From positions 1 to 64,000 of the forward strand of contig NZ_RHHP01000011.1 in assembly GCF_003710815.1 (NCBI RefSeq): DNA of 64,000 bases, in the 5' to 3' direction. Positions 10,448 to 20,349 of the stretch are shown piece by piece (the stretch's first letter is position 1; the number at the start of each line of letters is the position of its first letter). The notes under the pieces are model-generated. The model ran no database searches and was not told where the DNA came from. It saw nothing but the letters and a program-made list of their open reading frames with translations. The position numbers were made by a program, and so were the translations under genes. Source of the stretch: Brevibacillus centrosporus (lineage in GTDB: Bacteria > Bacillota > Bacilli > Brevibacillales > Brevibacillaceae).

Positions 10448-10568
10448 CCAGAATCCCTCCTTTTGGGCAATCCGAATAATAAAATACGATTCTAGGAAAT
10501 GAACATGAAAAATTGCAATTATCCGCGTATGTTTGACTCGGTTGTCAACACGGTCATAGGTAGTCGAC

Positions 10569-10906
10569 TGTGGATAAAAAAAGTCGAAAAAAAGGGATTC
10601 CACTCGGAGAAGAGAAAAAAAGCAGACGCTTATCCGCACTCTTGTGGGTAACAACATACACACAGGGGGGAATCTGTCCACAAATTTATCCACATGCTGT
10701 GGAAAAGCCGATTGACCTATCGGAGTTATTCACGCTTCAAAACAAAAATATGATAACAGATATAAGGCTTGGCATCAATGGTTTTTTCATACTTATCCAC
10801 AAACACAACCACTGGTGCTAATCACATATTCACATCTCAATATTTTGTGTACAAGCTGTAGATATTCTTGTCGAATTTTGTTTTTGTGGATAAAATGATA
10901 TCCACA
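10569..10906. other. oriC: oriC part 2: DnaA-box array between dnaA and rpmH
   Basis: Perfect boxes (TTATCCACA or its complement) lie at 10569-10577, 10686-10694, 10793-10801 and 10885-10893. One-mismatch boxes lie at 10630-10638, 10643-10651, 10698-10706 and 10898-10906. Both orientations occur. Together with the boxes downstream of dnaA this makes a bipartite origin as in B. subtilis. The dnaA promoter must lie in or next to this array, giving autoregulation. Confidence 0.92.
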
Positions 10907-10973
10907 GGTAGAAAGTATGTTGGGAAATAGTCTTGTGGGGATATTTAACTTGGTAAGGAAATTCCACTGTCAC

Positions 10974-11002
10974 TTGACTTTTTAGGCATATCTTTTTATA
11001 AT
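10974..11002 (+). promoter_or_regulatory. rpmH promoter
   Basis: TTGACT (10974-10979), a 17-base spacer and a perfect TATAAT (10997-11002). This is the only strong rightward promoter before rpmH and marks the start of the right replichore. Confidence 0.9.
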
Positions 11003-11039
11003 GCGAAGGAATGTCTGTAAAGGCGGAGGTGTATACGCA

Positions 11040-11174
11040 ATGAAACCATCTTTCAATCCTAACAACCGTAAGCGCAAAAAGGATCACGGATTCCGTAAGC
11101 GCATGAGCACGAAGAATGGCCGTAAAGTTTTGGCTGCTCGTCGTCAAAGAGGAAGAAAAGTTCTTTCCGCATAG
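11040..11174 (+). CDS. rpmH: 50S ribosomal protein L34
   Basis: A 44-residue, highly basic protein beginning [18 protein letters not shown] and ending RKVLSA, the full L34 consensus. It binds 23S rRNA in the large subunit. The start is ATG preceded by AGGCGGAGGTG. The gene is divergent from dnaA across the origin, as in nearly all Bacillales, and is followed at once by a terminator whose stem begins at the stop codon. Confidence 0.98.
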   Translation: MKPSFNPNNRKRKKDHGFRKRMSTKNGRKVLAARRQRGRKVLSA

Positions 11175-11198
11175 GCCACACTTTCCGTGGCCTTTTTT
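11174..11198 (+). terminator. rpmH terminator
   Basis: GGCCAC stem, 7-base loop, GTGGCC and six T residues, starting at the last base of the stop codon. Some transcripts must pass it or restart, since rnpA follows 360 bases later. Confidence 0.85.
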
Positions 11199-11559
11199 GC
11201 TTTCTTAGGTGCCATAGAGGAAAACGCTCTAGGGAACCTTAATTCACTTGCTAAAGTCGGAAAATTCTTTGTTTCGATGAAAGAGGAAGTCCTGCTATTA
11301 TGTTGAACCTTTTGGAAGGAAAATGATTACCTAGCTACCGAAAGGGTGAAACATTCAAGAGGGCAGGAAGGCCTTTTTGCGAAGAGGACAAAGAGTTTAC
11401 TGGCTTTTTTTCATGTAGGGGACGGAACGTGTTTCTCTCTTTTTAGAAATTTCTTGTATTCGATCTGTAGAATCGGGAAAAAAGTGAACGAAACAAGGAT
11501 ATACTGGTAGATGCTGTTTGTGTTTTCTACTATAATTATGATGTTAGGGGTTGTTTACC
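11199..11559 (+). other. Long leader before rnpA, no gene seen
   Basis: No open frame with a ribosome binding site is present. A TATAAT at 11531-11536 could be the -10 of an rnpA promoter, but I see no good -35 at the right distance. No known structured RNA class is recognised. Confidence 0.4.
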
Positions 11560-11928
11560 TTGCATCGTTCACACCGGCTCAAAAAAAATGAGCAGTTTCA
11601 AGAAGTGTTTCAAAGAGGAAGTTCTGCTGCCAATAAGCAATTTGTCCTGTACACAGCCAAGCAGGAGGGACCAGCTGCTTTTCGTGCCGGAATTTCCGTC
11701 AGTAAAAAGATTGGCAACGCCGTTATTCGTAACAGGGTCAAGCGCCTTATTCGCGAAGCAGTCGCGCGTTTGGAAAAAAGGATTCCACAAGGACTGGATC
11801 TCGTTATCATTGCGCGTCCAGGTGTGGAGGCCATGTCGCTTGAAGCTATTGAACAGTCGCTCCTGCACGTGATGAAGAGAGCGAAGGTGATCAAGCAGGC
11901 ACCCGTACATAATGGAAGAAAAGGGTGA
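11560..11928 (+). CDS. rnpA: Ribonuclease P protein component
   Basis: About 122 residues, the usual size. RnpA is the protein cofactor of the RNase P ribozyme that trims 5' leaders of tRNAs. The RNR motif region is clear: [16 protein letters not shown] (about residues 54-70), following [12 protein letters not shown] chose the TTG at 11560 (protein begins [13 protein letters not shown]) because AGGGG lies 9 bases upstream. A TTG at 11551 is in frame but abuts the ribosome binding site. yidD starts 4 bases after the stop. Confidence 0.95.
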   Translation: MHRSHRLKKNEQFQEVFQRGSSAANKQFVLYTAKQEGPAAFRAGISVSKKIGNAVIRNRVKRLIREAVARLEKRIPQGLDLVIIARPGVEAMSLEAIEQSLLHVMKRAKVIKQAPVHNGRKG

Positions 11929-11932
11929 TTCG

Positions 11933-12157
11933 ATGATTGCGAAGGTCATGGTTTGGTTGATTCGTGGGTACCAGCTGTTCATATCCCCGCTGAAGCCTCC
12001 TACATGCAGATTCGCGCCTACATGCTCTCACTACGCGATCGAATCGATTCGGAGATTTGGACCGTGGAGGGGAGGATGGCTGGCTCTTCGTCGCATCCTG
12101 AAATGCCATCCGTTTCACCCGGGCGGGTTTGATCCAGTCCCGGAAAACCACAAATAA
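11933..12157 (+). CDS. yidD: Membrane protein insertion efficiency factor YidD
   Basis: 74 residues from ATG at 11933, preceded by AAAGGGTG. The family signature [15 protein letters not shown] is present, followed by [12 protein letters not shown]. YidD is a small amphipathic inner-membrane-associated protein thought to aid YidC/Sec insertion; it sits between rnpA and yidC as in most bacteria. The three cysteines of the family are seen in CRFAPTC and in KCHPFHPGG. Confidence 0.95.
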   Translation: MIAKVMVWLIRGYQLFISPLKPPTCRFAPTCSHYAIESIRRFGPWRGGWLALRRILKCHPFHPGGFDPVPENHK

Positions 12158-12198
12158 TCCATAACCTCATTCGAAGCGGGGAAAAGGAGGATCTTTCC

Positions 12199-12957
12199 TT
12201 GAGTAGACGTACCCTCAGCATCGTTATGCTGACCTTGCTGGTTCTCGTTTTGTCGGGCTGTAACCCTCAGACAGCTGCACCAATCGGCCCTGACGCAACC
12301 GGCATCTGGGACAAGTATTTGGTTTACCCCTTGTCCTGGTTGATTAAAGAAAGTGCTTTGATACTCGGCAACAACTACGGTCTGGGTATTCTGGTAGCGA
12401 CGATCATTATCCGCCTGATTGTTCTTCCTTTGATGGTCAAGCAGATCAAGAGCTCCAAGAAAATGCAGGAGCTTCAACCGGAAATGCAAAAAATCCGTGA
12501 GAAGCACAAAAATGATCCGCAAAAGGCACAGCAAGAAACGATGGCGATCTTCCAGAAGAACGGTGTCAATCCTCTTGCAGGATGCTTGCCGATGCTGGTT
12601 CAAATGCCAATCCTGATCGCGTTCTACCACGCTATCATCCGGACGTCGGAAATCAAGTCTCAAACCTTCCTGTGGCTGACTCTGGGCGCAAAAGACCCGT
12701 ACTATATTTTGCCGATTGTGGCAGCGATTACGACGTATTTGCAGTCCAAAATGATGGGACAGGCGAACCAAGGAAATCCGCAAATGCAAATGATGCTCGT
12801 AATGATGCCGCTGATGATCCTGGCGATCGCCGTCACATTGCCATCCGCACTGTCTCTGTATTGGGTATACGGTAACCTGTTTACCATTGTGCAAACCTAT
12901 TTCCTGTACCGTGATAAAGGTAGTAAGCTTACTCCTAAGGAGGGAGCCTCCAAGTGA
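12199..12957 (+). CDS. yidC: Membrane protein insertase YidC/OxaA1 (SpoIIIJ type)
   Basis: 252 residues with a lipoprotein signal (LVLSGC lipobox; Cys at about 21) and five hydrophobic segments, the short Gram-positive YidC form. It inserts membrane proteins alone or with SecYEG; the B. subtilis orthologue SpoIIIJ is needed for forespore sigma-G activity through SpoIIIA. The conserved cytosolic hairpin between segments 1 and 2 (KQIKSSKKMQELQPEM) is present. TTG start with AAAAGGAGG upstream. It overlaps jag by 4 bases. Confidence 0.96.
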   Translation: MSRRTLSIVMLTLLVLVLSGCNPQTAAPIGPDATGIWDKYLVYPLSWLIKESALILGNNYGLGILVATIIIRLIVLPLMVKQIKSSKKMQELQPEMQKIREKHKNDPQKAQQETMAIFQKNGVNPLAGCLPMLVQMPILIAFYHAIIRTSEIKSQTFLWLTLGAKDPYYILPIVAAITTYLQSKMMGQANQGNPQMQMMLVMMPLMILAIAVTLPSALSLYWVYGNLFTIVQTYFLYRDKGSKLTPKEGASK

Positions 12958-13583
12958 AAAAGGTGGTAGCTACGGCAAAAACGATAGACGATGCTGTGCA
13001 GAAAGCTTTACTGGAGTTGGGTGTACCTCGTGAAAAAGCGAGTGTCCGTGTATTGGAAGAACCGAGTCGCGGCCTTTTTGGACTGATCGGAACCAAGGAC
13101 GCCAAAGTGGAAGTTGAATTTCATTTTGACCCCGTTGCCCAGGGACGTGAATTTCTTCAGGATGTGTTGTCCAACATGAAGGTGGATGCCAAAGTGGAAC
13201 AACAATCGAATGAAGAAGGCGTACTGTTTGACATCCAGGGATCCAATCTAGGAATCATTATTGGCCGTAGGGGACAAACTCTTGATTCACTGCAGTATCT
13301 CGTAAACGTCGTAGCAAACCGTCATGCGGACAAGCACGTTCGCATCACGTTGGATGCAGAAAACTACCGGCTGCGCCGCAGGGAAACCCTGGAGCAGCTC
13401 GCGGATCGAGTAGCCAAAAAAGCCCTTTCTACCAGAAGAGATGTCCGTCTGGAGCCGATGTCAGCGGCAGAGCGCAAAGTCATACACGCCTTTTTGCAAA
13501 AACGCTCCGATGTCGTGACGTTCAGTGAAGGGGACGAACCCAATCGATATATTGTCATCGCACCGAAGGAAGCCTCTAAGTAG
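12954..13583 (+). CDS. khpB: RNA-binding protein Jag/KhpB
   Basis: 209 residues in the standard three-part layout. First is a Jag-N domain (residues 1-50) with the family motif SRGLFGLIGTKDAKVE. Then comes a KH domain with GIIIGRRGQTLDSLQYLV, and last an R3H domain with RRETLEQLADRVAKKA upstream of ERKVIH. KhpB binds many RNAs with KhpA and influences cell elongation and division in streptococci; in B. subtilis it is co-transcribed with spoIIIJ. GTG start overlapping the yidC stop, so the two are probably translationally coupled. Confidence 0.95.
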   Translation: MKKVVATAKTIDDAVQKALLELGVPREKASVRVLEEPSRGLFGLIGTKDAKVEVEFHFDPVAQGREFLQDVLSNMKVDAKVEQQSNEEGVLFDIQGSNLGIIIGRRGQTLDSLQYLVNVVANRHADKHVRITLDAENYRLRRRETLEQLADRVAKKALSTRRDVRLEPMSAAERKVIHAFLQKRSDVVTFSEGDEPNRYIVIAPKEASK

Positions 13584-13597
13584 GCTTCCTTTTTTTG
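13568..13597 (+). terminator. jag terminator
   Basis: GGAAGCCT stem, 6-base loop, AGGCTTCC and eight T residues. The left arm overlaps the last codons of jag. Confidence 0.92.
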
Positions 13598-13664
13598 TCA
13601 CGTTTCGAGGATTTTAGGTCAACTGGTGCTTTTCTCTGTCGTTTTTTGCGGACGTGTAGTAAAC

Positions 13665-13736
13665 TTGTCCACAGTGGATAACCCCAAAAGCTGCGAGATG
13701 GTTGGAGTTCATGGAAAAAGACCATACTGTGGATAA
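13665..13736. promoter_or_regulatory. Three DnaA boxes between jag and mnmE
   Basis: TTGTCCACA (13665-13673) and TGTGGATAA (13728-13736) are a one-mismatch and a perfect DnaA box; AGTGGATAA (13673-13681) overlaps the first on the other strand. They lie 2.7 kb from the main array and may be an outlying origin-associated or regulatory cluster. Confidence 0.6.
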
Positions 13737-13747
13737 GAACTTCGGCA

Positions 13748-13775
13748 AGCAACCTGGATGGCAGGGTTGCTTTTT
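13748..13775 (+). terminator. Second hairpin terminator before mnmE
   Basis: AGCAACC stem, about 10-base loop, GGTTGCT and five T residues. It lies downstream of the jag terminator with no gene in between, so it may catch read-through or end a short non-coding transcript. Confidence 0.65.
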
Positions 13776-13895
13776 CCTGTTGGAGGAGAGGCTACGCGTT
13801 CGGATGCACTTTCTTTTGGTATTTTTCGAGGCGATCTGGTAAGCTAGTAAGTTAGTGGCTGACTTGTTTTGATTGGAAAGCTTGAGGTGAACAGC

Positions 13896-15272
13896 ATGAA
13901 ATTCGATACAATAGCGGCGGTCGCGACACCGATGGGTGAGGGCGGAATTGCCGTGATCCGGGTAAGCGGACCGGAAGCGATCGAAGTTGTGGATAAGATA
14001 TACAAAGGAAAAAACGAGTTGTCCACTGTGGACACACATACGATTCACTATGGACATTTGCATGATCCACAGACGGGGGGACTCGTAGAGGAAGTGCTCG
14101 TTTCCGTAATGAAGGCACCGCGCACGTTTACGCGAGAGGATGTCGTGGAAGTCAATTGCCACGGAGGAATCGTTTCTGTTGAGCGTGTGTTGGATTTGAT
14201 ATTGGAGAACGGCGCCAGATTGGCGGAGCCTGGAGAGTTTACGAAGCGGGCGTTTCTCAACGGACGGGTGGACTTATCCCAGGCGGAAGCCGTGATCGAC
14301 TTGATTCGGGCAAAGACAGACCGCGCGATGAAGGTTGCATTAAATCAGGTAGAGGGGAAGCTCTCGCGTCTGATTCGCCAGCTGCGTCAAAATCTGATCG
14401 AAGCTATGGCGCATATCGAGGTGACTTTGGACTATCCGGAGCACGATGTTGAGGAATTTACGCAAAATTTCTTGCGTGGCAAGTGCGAAGAGGTCAAAGC
14501 AGAGATCAAACGGCTTTTGCAGACGGCGAAACAAGGGAAAATCTTGCGTGAGGGACTCTCTACGGCTATTATCGGGCGTCCGAATGTAGGGAAATCCTCG
14601 CTTTTGAATAGTCTGGTGCAAGAGGAAAAAGCGATTGTAACGGATGTCGCTGGAACGACGCGTGATGTGATTGAAGAGTATGTCAATGTACGCGGCGTGC
14701 CTTTGCGTTTGATCGATACAGCCGGGATTCGTGATACCGAGGATATTGTAGAAAAAATTGGTGTGGAGAAATCCAGACAGTTATTGCAAAAAGCAGACCT
14801 CGTGCTGCTTGTTCTCAATTATAATGAACCATTGAGTGCAGATGATTACGCCATCTTTGAGGCGGCGAAAGGCTTTTCTGTCATCGTAATCGTCAACAAG
14901 TTTGACTTGCCGCAAAAGATTGATTTAGAAGAAATTAAACGTCATTTCCCGCAGCAGCCGTTGATTATGACATCGGCAAGGCAGGAGACGGGAATCGAGC
15001 TTTTGGAGCAGGCGATCAGCGATATCTTCTTCAGTGGCCGCGTCCAGCAGGATGATTTGACGTATGTGAGCAATGCGCGCCATATCCATCTTTTAAGACA
15101 GGCAGAACAGGCGATGGACGAAGCATTGAGTGGCATAGATGGGCTGATGCCTGTTGATATGATTCAAATCGATATCAAAAAAGCGTGGGAGCTGCTGGGA
15201 GAAGTCATCGGGGAGAGTGTCGGTGAAGACTTGATCGACCAGATCTTCTCACAGTTTTGTCTCGGCAAATAG
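13896..15272 (+). CDS. mnmE: tRNA modification GTPase MnmE
   Basis: 458 residues from ATG at 13896 (GAGGTGA 7 bases upstream); an upstream GTG/ATT frame extension lacks a binding site. It has an N-terminal tetrahydrofolate-binding domain, then a helical domain with an inserted G domain: GRPNVGKSS (about 225), DVAGTT, DTAG and NKFD. The C-terminus ends CLGK, the catalytic C-x-G-K motif. With MnmG it forms the complex that adds carboxymethylaminomethyl to U34 of several tRNAs. mnmG follows after 25 bases. Confidence 0.97.
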   Translation: MKFDTIAAVATPMGEGGIAVIRVSGPEAIEVVDKIYKGKNELSTVDTHTIHYGHLHDPQTGGLVEEVLVSVMKAPRTFTREDVVEVNCHGGIVSVERVLDLILENGARLAEPGEFTKRAFLNGRVDLSQAEAVIDLIRAKTDRAMKVALNQVEGKLSRLIRQLRQNLIEAMAHIEVTLDYPEHDVEEFTQNFLRGKCEEVKAEIKRLLQTAKQGKILREGLSTAIIGRPNVGKSSLLNSLVQEEKAIVTDVAGTTRDVIEEYVNVRGVPLRLIDTAGIRDTEDIVEKIGVEKSRQLLQKADLVLLVLNYNEPLSADDYAIFEAAKGFSVIVIVNKFDLPQKIDLEEIKRHFPQQPLIMTSARQETGIELLEQAISDIFFSGRVQQDDLTYVSNARHIHLLRQAEQAMDEALSGIDGLMPVDMIQIDIKKAWELLGEVIGESVGEDLIDQIFSQFCLGK

Positions 15273-15297
15273 GAAATCCGAGGAGGAGGAAAATAAA

Positions 15298-17199
15298 GTG
15301 AACGCTGTACCTATGTATGAAGCTGGCTCGTTTGACGTCATCGTGATTGGGGCTGGTCATGCGGGGTGTGAAGCGGCATTGGCAGCGGCCCGAATGGGTT
15401 GTAGTACTTTGCTGTTAACCATCAATTTGGATGCTGTCGCTTTTATGCCATGTAACCCATCCGTTGGCGGTCCTGCGAAAGGGCATGTCGTGCGTGAAAT
15501 CGATGCGCTGGGCGGAGAAATGGGGCGCAATACGGATAAAACGCACATTCAAATGCGGATGCTGAATACGGGGAAAGGACCTGCTGTACACGCATTGCGC
15601 GCGCAGGCAGATAAATTTGCCTACCAGCACGAAATGAAGCATACGATCGAAAATACACCGAATCTGCTGCTGCGTCAGGCCATGGTTGAAGAGCTGATCG
15701 TCAACGATGGAGTCTGCGAAGGGGTCGTGACCCAAACAGGGGCGCGTTATAAAGCCAAGTCAGTCGTTTTGACGACGGGTACGTATCTGCGCGGAAAAAT
15801 CATTCTGGGTGACCTCCAGTATGAGAGCGGTCCGAACAACATGCGTCCTTCCATCCGTTTGGCGCATCATTTAAAAGAGCTCGGCTTTGAGATGACACGT
15901 TTCAAAACTGGGACACCACCACGTGTGCATAAAAACAGTATCGATTTTACGAAAATGGAAATCCAGCCTGGCGACGAGATTCCGCGTGCGTTTTCCTATG
16001 AAACGACGGAGTTTATCACGGATCAATTGCCTTGCTGGCTGACTTATACTAACGAGCAAACGCATGAGCTGATCAATGGCAACCTGCATCGTGCCCCTAT
16101 GTACTCGGGGATGATCGAAGGAACAGGACCGCGTTATTGCCCGTCTATCGAGGATAAGGTCGTTCGTTTCAACGACAAGCCGCGCCACCAGATCTTCCTG
16201 GAGCCAGAAGGTCGCAATACAGAGGAAATGTACGTGCAAGGCTTGTCTACCAGCTTGCCTGAAGACGTGCAGCTCTCGATGCTTCGCTCGATGACGGGGA
16301 TGGAAGAAGTTAAAATGATGCGGCCAGGCTATGCCATTGAGTACGATTCGGTGGTGCCTACACAGCTGTGGCCATCTTTAGAAACAAAAGTTTTGCCGGG
16401 CCTCTTTACCGCAGGACAAATCAACGGGACATCCGGCTATGAGGAAGCGGCTGGTCAAGGCTTGATGGCGGGAATCAATGCAGCTCGCCGTGTGCAGGAC
16501 AAACCACCTGTCGTTTTGGGGCGTGAAGAAGCTTACATCGGGGTACTGATCGATGATTTGGTCACAAAGGGAACCCATGAGCCATATCGTTTGCTCACAT
16601 CCCGTGCCGAATATCGTTTGCTTTTGCGCCACGACAATGCGGATCTGCGTTTGACAGACATTGGGTACGAGATCGGTCTGATCAACGAAGATCGCTATAA
16701 CCGTTTCAATGCGAAGCGGCAGCTGATTGAACAGGAAAAAGAGCGCGTGAACAATACGCGTGTTCGTCCGGATATGGAGCATGTTCAAGAAATACTGCGT
16801 GCAGCTGGTTCACCTGAACTGACCGAGGTAATCGAGCTCGCACAGCTGCTGCGCCGTCCGGAATTGACCTACAGCCACATCGCTCAAATGATGCCTCCTG
16901 CTGAGCCGTTGCCAGAGGATGTAGCCGAGCAGGTAGAAATTCAGATCAAATACGATGGCTACATCAAAAAGTCGCTCCAGCAAGTAGAGCGGATGAAAAA
17001 GATGGAGGAGCGCCGGATTCCGGAAAATCTGGACTACCATCAAATTTCAGGTATGTCAAAAGAAGCGCGTGAAAACATGTCGCGAATCCGTCCATTAAAT
17101 ATCGGTCAAGGTGCGCGGATCGCGGGAGTAACGCCAGCAGATATTTCTGTGCTGATGGTATATTTGGAGCAGTACAATCGCGTAGGCGCGGCGGAGTAA
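15298..17199 (+). CDS. mnmG: tRNA uridine 5-carboxymethylaminomethyl synthesis enzyme MnmG
   Basis: 633 residues. Dinucleotide-binding motif [17 protein letters not shown] at about residues 18-34 holds [16 protein letters not shown] and [15 protein letters not shown] are strongly conserved family blocks, and a C-terminal helical domain contacts MnmE. The enzyme uses FAD, NADH and methylene-THF to modify wobble U34. Start GTG with AGGAGGAAAATAAA upstream. It follows mnmE closely and precedes rsmG by 13 bases, the usual mnmE-mnmG-rsmG operon near oriC. Confidence 0.97.
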   Translation: MNAVPMYEAGSFDVIVIGAGHAGCEAALAAARMGCSTLLLTINLDAVAFMPCNPSVGGPAKGHVVREIDALGGEMGRNTDKTHIQMRMLNTGKGPAVHALRAQADKFAYQHEMKHTIENTPNLLLRQAMVEELIVNDGVCEGVVTQTGARYKAKSVVLTTGTYLRGKIILGDLQYESGPNNMRPSIRLAHHLKELGFEMTRFKTGTPPRVHKNSIDFTKMEIQPGDEIPRAFSYETTEFITDQLPCWLTYTNEQTHELINGNLHRAPMYSGMIEGTGPRYCPSIEDKVVRFNDKPRHQIFLEPEGRNTEEMYVQGLSTSLPEDVQLSMLRSMTGMEEVKMMRPGYAIEYDSVVPTQLWPSLETKVLPGLFTAGQINGTSGYEEAAGQGLMAGINAARRVQDKPPVVLGREEAYIGVLIDDLVTKGTHEPYRLLTSRAEYRLLLRHDNADLRLTDIGYEIGLINEDRYNRFNAKRQLIEQEKERVNNTRVRPDMEHVQEILRAAGSPELTEVIELAQLLRRPELTYSHIAQMMPPAEPLPEDVAEQVEIQIKYDGYIKKSLQQVERMKKMEERRIPENLDYHQISGMSKEARENMSRIRPLNIGQGARIAGVTPADISVLMVYLEQYNRVGAAE

Positions 17200-17212
17200 G
17201 GAGAATAAGCAA

Positions 17213-17929
17213 ATGACGAAAGAGCAGTTCGCTGAGGCGCTGGCCGCTAAAGGCATTGTATTGACGGAGCGTCAAATGACTCAGTTTGATCAGTTTTTTC
17301 ACCTGCTGGTCGAATGGAATGAAAAAATGAACCTGACAGGTATTACGGAAGAGGGACAGGTGTATAACAAGCATTTCTATGATTCCATTACACCGGCGTT
17401 CTATTTCCCTTTTGATAAGGCAGTGACTGTGGTGGATATCGGAGGGGGAGCGGGCTTTCCTAGCATCCCTCTCAAGATTTGCTTCCCGCATCTGAAAATG
17501 ACGATCATCGACTCCTTGAACAAGCGAATGAACTTTTTGCAGCATGTGGCGAGCGAGCTGGGGCTGGAGAATGTGAATCCTGTCCATGGTCGGGCAGAAG
17601 AGCGCGGACAGGAGCCAGCACATCGGGAGAAATACGATCTCGTCGTCGCGAGAGCAGTAGCGCGAATGAATTTGTTGTCTGAGTTTTGTCTGCCATTTGC
17701 AAAGGTTGGAGGGCATTTTGTCGCTCTCAAAGGCGCTGAGATGACGCTCGAGCTAAATGAAGCGAAGAAGGCGATCAAAACTCTGGGTGGCAAGACGCGT
17801 AAGGTAGAAACCTTCCAACTGATGGAGGAAGCTGGCGAGCGGAACATCGTCGTTGTGGAAAAGGTGGAGGCTACGCCAAAGTCTTACCCACGCAAAGCAG
17901 GAATCCCTGCGAAGAAACCAATCGTGTAA
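17213..17929 (+). CDS. rsmG: 16S rRNA (guanine527-N7)-methyltransferase RsmG
   Basis: 238 residues, class I SAM-dependent fold. The SAM-binding motif is DIGGGAGFPSIPL (about 73-85); LDSLNKR-like IDSLNKRMNFL follows. It methylates N7 of G527 in 16S rRNA, and loss gives low-level streptomycin resistance in other bacteria. ATG start with AAGGAG upstream. It ends the mnmE operon at a strong terminator. Confidence 0.95.
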   Translation: MTKEQFAEALAAKGIVLTERQMTQFDQFFHLLVEWNEKMNLTGITEEGQVYNKHFYDSITPAFYFPFDKAVTVVDIGGGAGFPSIPLKICFPHLKMTIIDSLNKRMNFLQHVASELGLENVNPVHGRAEERGQEPAHREKYDLVVARAVARMNLLSEFCLPFAKVGGHFVALKGAEMTLELNEAKKAIKTLGGKTRKVETFQLMEEAGERNIVVVEKVEATPKSYPRKAGIPAKKPIV

Positions 17930-17936
17930 CAAAATT

Positions 17937-17968
17937 AGGTCGTAGCCTAGGTGCTGCGGCCTTTTTTT
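17937..17968 (+). terminator. rsmG terminator
   Basis: A 10-base stem (17937-17946 with 17953-17962) including two G-U pairs, then seven T residues. Confidence 0.85.
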
Positions 17969-18106
17969 ATTCGGATTTTTCCATTCAGGTTGAAGCAGAG
18001 GAAGTGGTGAGCTACTCCCTCCACAAGGGCATGTCTTTTGCTCTTATCGCATATACATACAAGTAACTTTTTCACTGAGCGATGCCTTTTGAGAGGGTGA
18101 ACATAT

Positions 18107-18667
18107 ATGGAAAATGTCCAAGCTCTCCTTTTTCCACAGGAGCTGCCGACGATCCTGTTGCGATTATTCTTGGCGTTTTTGGCCGGAGCAATCATGGGAT
18201 GGGAGAGAGAACGGTTTATTAAAGACGTGAGCCGGACAAGAGGAGCTGGATTTCGTACCTATAGCCTAGTTTGCTTTGGCTCCTGTCTGTTTGGGCTTGC
18301 TTCGATCTACGGGTTTTCGTCAAGTGGGGTTAATCAGGATCCGGGGAGGGTGGCCGCACAGGTTGTCACGGGAATGGGCTTTTTAGGAGCGGGTGCGATC
18401 ATCAAATACAATGGGTCTGTCAAAGGGCTTACTACAGCTGCAGGAATGTGGGTAGCGTCGGCCATTGGTCTGATGTTCAGTGCGGGGATGTATATTACAG
18501 CCATCGTGGCTGCGTTTTTTGCTTACTTAACACTAGATTTCCACAGATTATTTCCAAAGCTTTTTCACGCCACTAAAGTTTCACATTTTACCGAAGACCA
18601 TTTAGAGGAGGAAGAAGTGCAGAGCAGGCGCGGAAAGCGTGTTTGCTATGACGATGACCACGACTGA
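18107..18667 (+). CDS. MgtC/SapB family membrane protein
   Basis: 186 residues. The first ~140 hold four to five hydrophobic helices with family motifs AGAIMGWERE, TGMGFLGAGAI and GLTTAAGMWVASAIG. The last ~45 are soluble and acidic (HLEEEEV, YDDDHD). MgtC-like proteins are linked to Mg2+ homeostasis and, in Salmonella, to inhibition of the F-ATPase; the short form seen here (no C-terminal ACT-like domain) is common in Firmicutes and its role is not settled. ATG start with GAGAGGGTG upstream. It stands alone; its stop lies just before a parS site. Confidence 0.88.
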   Translation: MENVQALLFPQELPTILLRLFLAFLAGAIMGWERERFIKDVSRTRGAGFRTYSLVCFGSCLFGLASIYGFSSSGVNQDPGRVAAQVVTGMGFLGAGAIIKYNGSVKGLTTAAGMWVASAIGLMFSAGMYITAIVAAFFAYLTLDFHRLFPKLFHATKVSHFTEDHLEEEEVQSRRGKRVCYDDDHD

Positions 18668-18683
18668 TGTTTCACGTGAAACG
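18668..18683. promoter_or_regulatory. parS centromere site
   Basis: TGTTTCACGTGAAACG matches the 16-base parS consensus with a single change at the last base. Located about 8 kb right of oriC and 3.3 kb before parB. ParB/Spo0J should nucleate here and spread. Confidence 0.92.
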
Positions 18684-19271
18684 TTTTTCATTAGCAGGAA
18701 TTGGGCGAAACTTGCAGAATTACAATTAGAAAAGAAACGTATGTAGGAATGGTCGCAGAACGTATGTAGGACAATAGTTTTTTTGCCATTGCAGAAAAGA
18801 GCTTTAAGCGTCTTTTCGTCTAGGGCCGAGGAACCTTTTCATATGGAAAAGGAAGGGCAGGCAGCATTCACCAAGTTACAAGGTCACAGTTATCCCATTA
18901 CCAGCCTTGGAAAAGGCAGGGAGGTCTATGATCGCATTATTTTTTTATGCAAGCACGAATCTGTCTACCCGATGTATCGAAGGAAGGATCGTTTTTCGAG
19001 AAAGGGAGAGTAAAGATATCGTGCCTTTTGGATGGAATGTGGTTGCTGCAAAGGGAGTTGTCTTTCATGAGCTGGACAAGCAGTCGTTACGATGACAACC
19101 TGGCTCGTGTTCCCCATGCTACAGGGTGATATCGAAAAGAGGGGAAAGCTCACTGAAATGGCTTTGGTTTCTTTGTTTCAAACAAACAAGAATACACCCA
19201 AGGTTTCCGGCAAAAACCAATGATTGGAATGAAATAGCAAGGATGGAACGGGTAGAAGTGGGGGATTTTCT
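18684..19271. other. Non-coding interval before noc
   Basis: Open frames here are short, lack binding sites and look like chance. Nothing else is recognised apart from the parS at its left edge; the noc promoter presumably lies here. Confidence 0.4.
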
Positions 19272-20126
19272 ATGGCAGTGAAGGATTCATTTTCTCGAAT
19301 TTTCGGGTTGACCGACAAAACAGACAACGAGGAAATCAGACAAATACCGGTTGAGGAGATCGTGCCGAATCCTTATCAGCCTCGCACGGTTTTTGATGAT
19401 GAGAGAATTGATGAGTTGTGTCAAACCATTCGAACTCATGGATTGATTCAGCCGATCGTTGTGCGGGTAAGAGACGGTCAATATGAATTGATTGCGGGAG
19501 AACGTCGTTTGCGTGCAACGAAAAAGTTGGGCATGGAACGAATTCCAGCGATCGTAAAAGAGTTCAATGACGCGCAAACTGCATCGATTGCTTTAATTGA
19601 AAACTTGCAGCGAGAAGGATTGACTGCTATTGAAGAAGCGGTTGCCTATCAAAAGCTGATCGATCTGCACAGTCTGACGCAGGAGAGTCTGGCGCAGCGG
19701 TTGGGAAAAGGACAGTCTACGATTGCCAATAAGCTCCGTTTGCTTCATTTGCCACAAGAAATCCAGGACGCATTGTTGGCCAGGCAGGTAACAGAGCGTC
19801 ACGCACGTGCGTTGATTCCATTAAAACAAACAGAACTGCAAGTGAAGGTTCTACAGGAAATTCTTGAGCGGGAATGGAACGTGAAGCAAACAGAAGTGAG
19901 GGTCAAACAGCTTCTGGAGGCAGAGGAAAATCCGAAAAAGGAAAAAGAAGCGAAGCCAAAATGGAAGGCGTTCTCCAGAGATGCGCGAATTGCGATCAAT
20001 ACCGTTCGCCAATCCATTGATATGGTTTTGCAAACAGGACTTTCCCTTGAGACAGACGAGGAAGATCACGACGAGTTTTATCAGTTTACGATTCGGATTC
20101 CTAAAAATAAAGATACAAACAAGTAA
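19272..20126 (+). CDS. noc: Nucleoid occlusion protein Noc
   Basis: 284 residues, a ParB-family CTP-switch protein. It begins with a short basic N-terminal segment (SFSRIFGL) that resembles the membrane-targeting amphipathic helix of Noc. The ParB/Srx domain follows with [16 protein letters not shown] and [14 protein letters not shown], then a helix-turn-helix ([21 protein letters not shown]). Noc binds its own sites over the chromosome and blocks FtsZ assembly over the nucleoid. The position after rsmG and before parA/parB matches B. subtilis noc. The sequence differs clearly from the parB copy 1.8 kb downstream. Confidence 0.94.
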   Translation: MAVKDSFSRIFGLTDKTDNEEIRQIPVEEIVPNPYQPRTVFDDERIDELCQTIRTHGLIQPIVVRVRDGQYELIAGERRLRATKKLGMERIPAIVKEFNDAQTASIALIENLQREGLTAIEEAVAYQKLIDLHSLTQESLAQRLGKGQSTIANKLRLLHLPQEIQDALLARQVTERHARALIPLKQTELQVKVLQEILEREWNVKQTEVRVKQLLEAEENPKKEKEAKPKWKAFSRDARIAINTVRQSIDMVLQTGLSLETDEEDHDEFYQFTIRIPKNKDTNK

Positions 20127-20172
20127 GTCGAACCCGAATAGAACGGTTTTTACCCCGAGCAAAGAGGGGAGT

Positions 20173-20204
20173 GAACGGTGGCAAACAAGCCGCCGTTCTT
20201 TTTG
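20173..20204 (+). terminator. noc terminator
   Basis: A 10-base stem GAACGGTGGC with GCCGCCGTTC (one G-U), 6-base loop and five T residues. Confidence 0.88.
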
Positions 20205-20210
20205 AACGTG

Positions 20211-20349
20211 TAGGAATTCATAATCGTAAACGCTTATGAATTCCGGAGCGCATGGCGAAGTGCCTCAGCGTCCGCTTCTGGCATTCCTTCGGTAAAACTT
20301 CCCGCTAAAACGCGGTCGCTCCTCCATAAGAAGGCCTCGATAGAGGTTT
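20211..20349 (+). repeat. Structured intergenic repeat, copy A
   Basis: About 139 bases that recur at 24704-24843 with roughly 85-90 percent identity by eye. It opens with a long hairpin (GGAATTCATAA with TTATGAATTCC). A domain closed by GGAGCG/CGCTCC follows, containing GAAG-TGCC/GGCA-CTTC and CCGC/GCGG stems, and a final hairpin has a GATA loop (CCTC GATA GAGG). Changes between copies keep pairing, which argues for a folded RNA or hairpin-forming DNA element. Confidence 0.8.

Noticed and set aside
9086-10693. 535-residue version of dnaA
   Set aside because: The extra N-terminal part is not DnaA-like and lies over DnaA boxes; the TTG at 10447 with AAAGGAGGG is preferred.
11531-11536. TATAAT as promoter of rnpA
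   Set aside because: No acceptable -35 at 16-18 bases; kept only as a possibility in the interval note.
18783-19129. Overlapping small plus-strand frames before noc
   Set aside because: No ribosome site, mutual overlap, no conserved composition.
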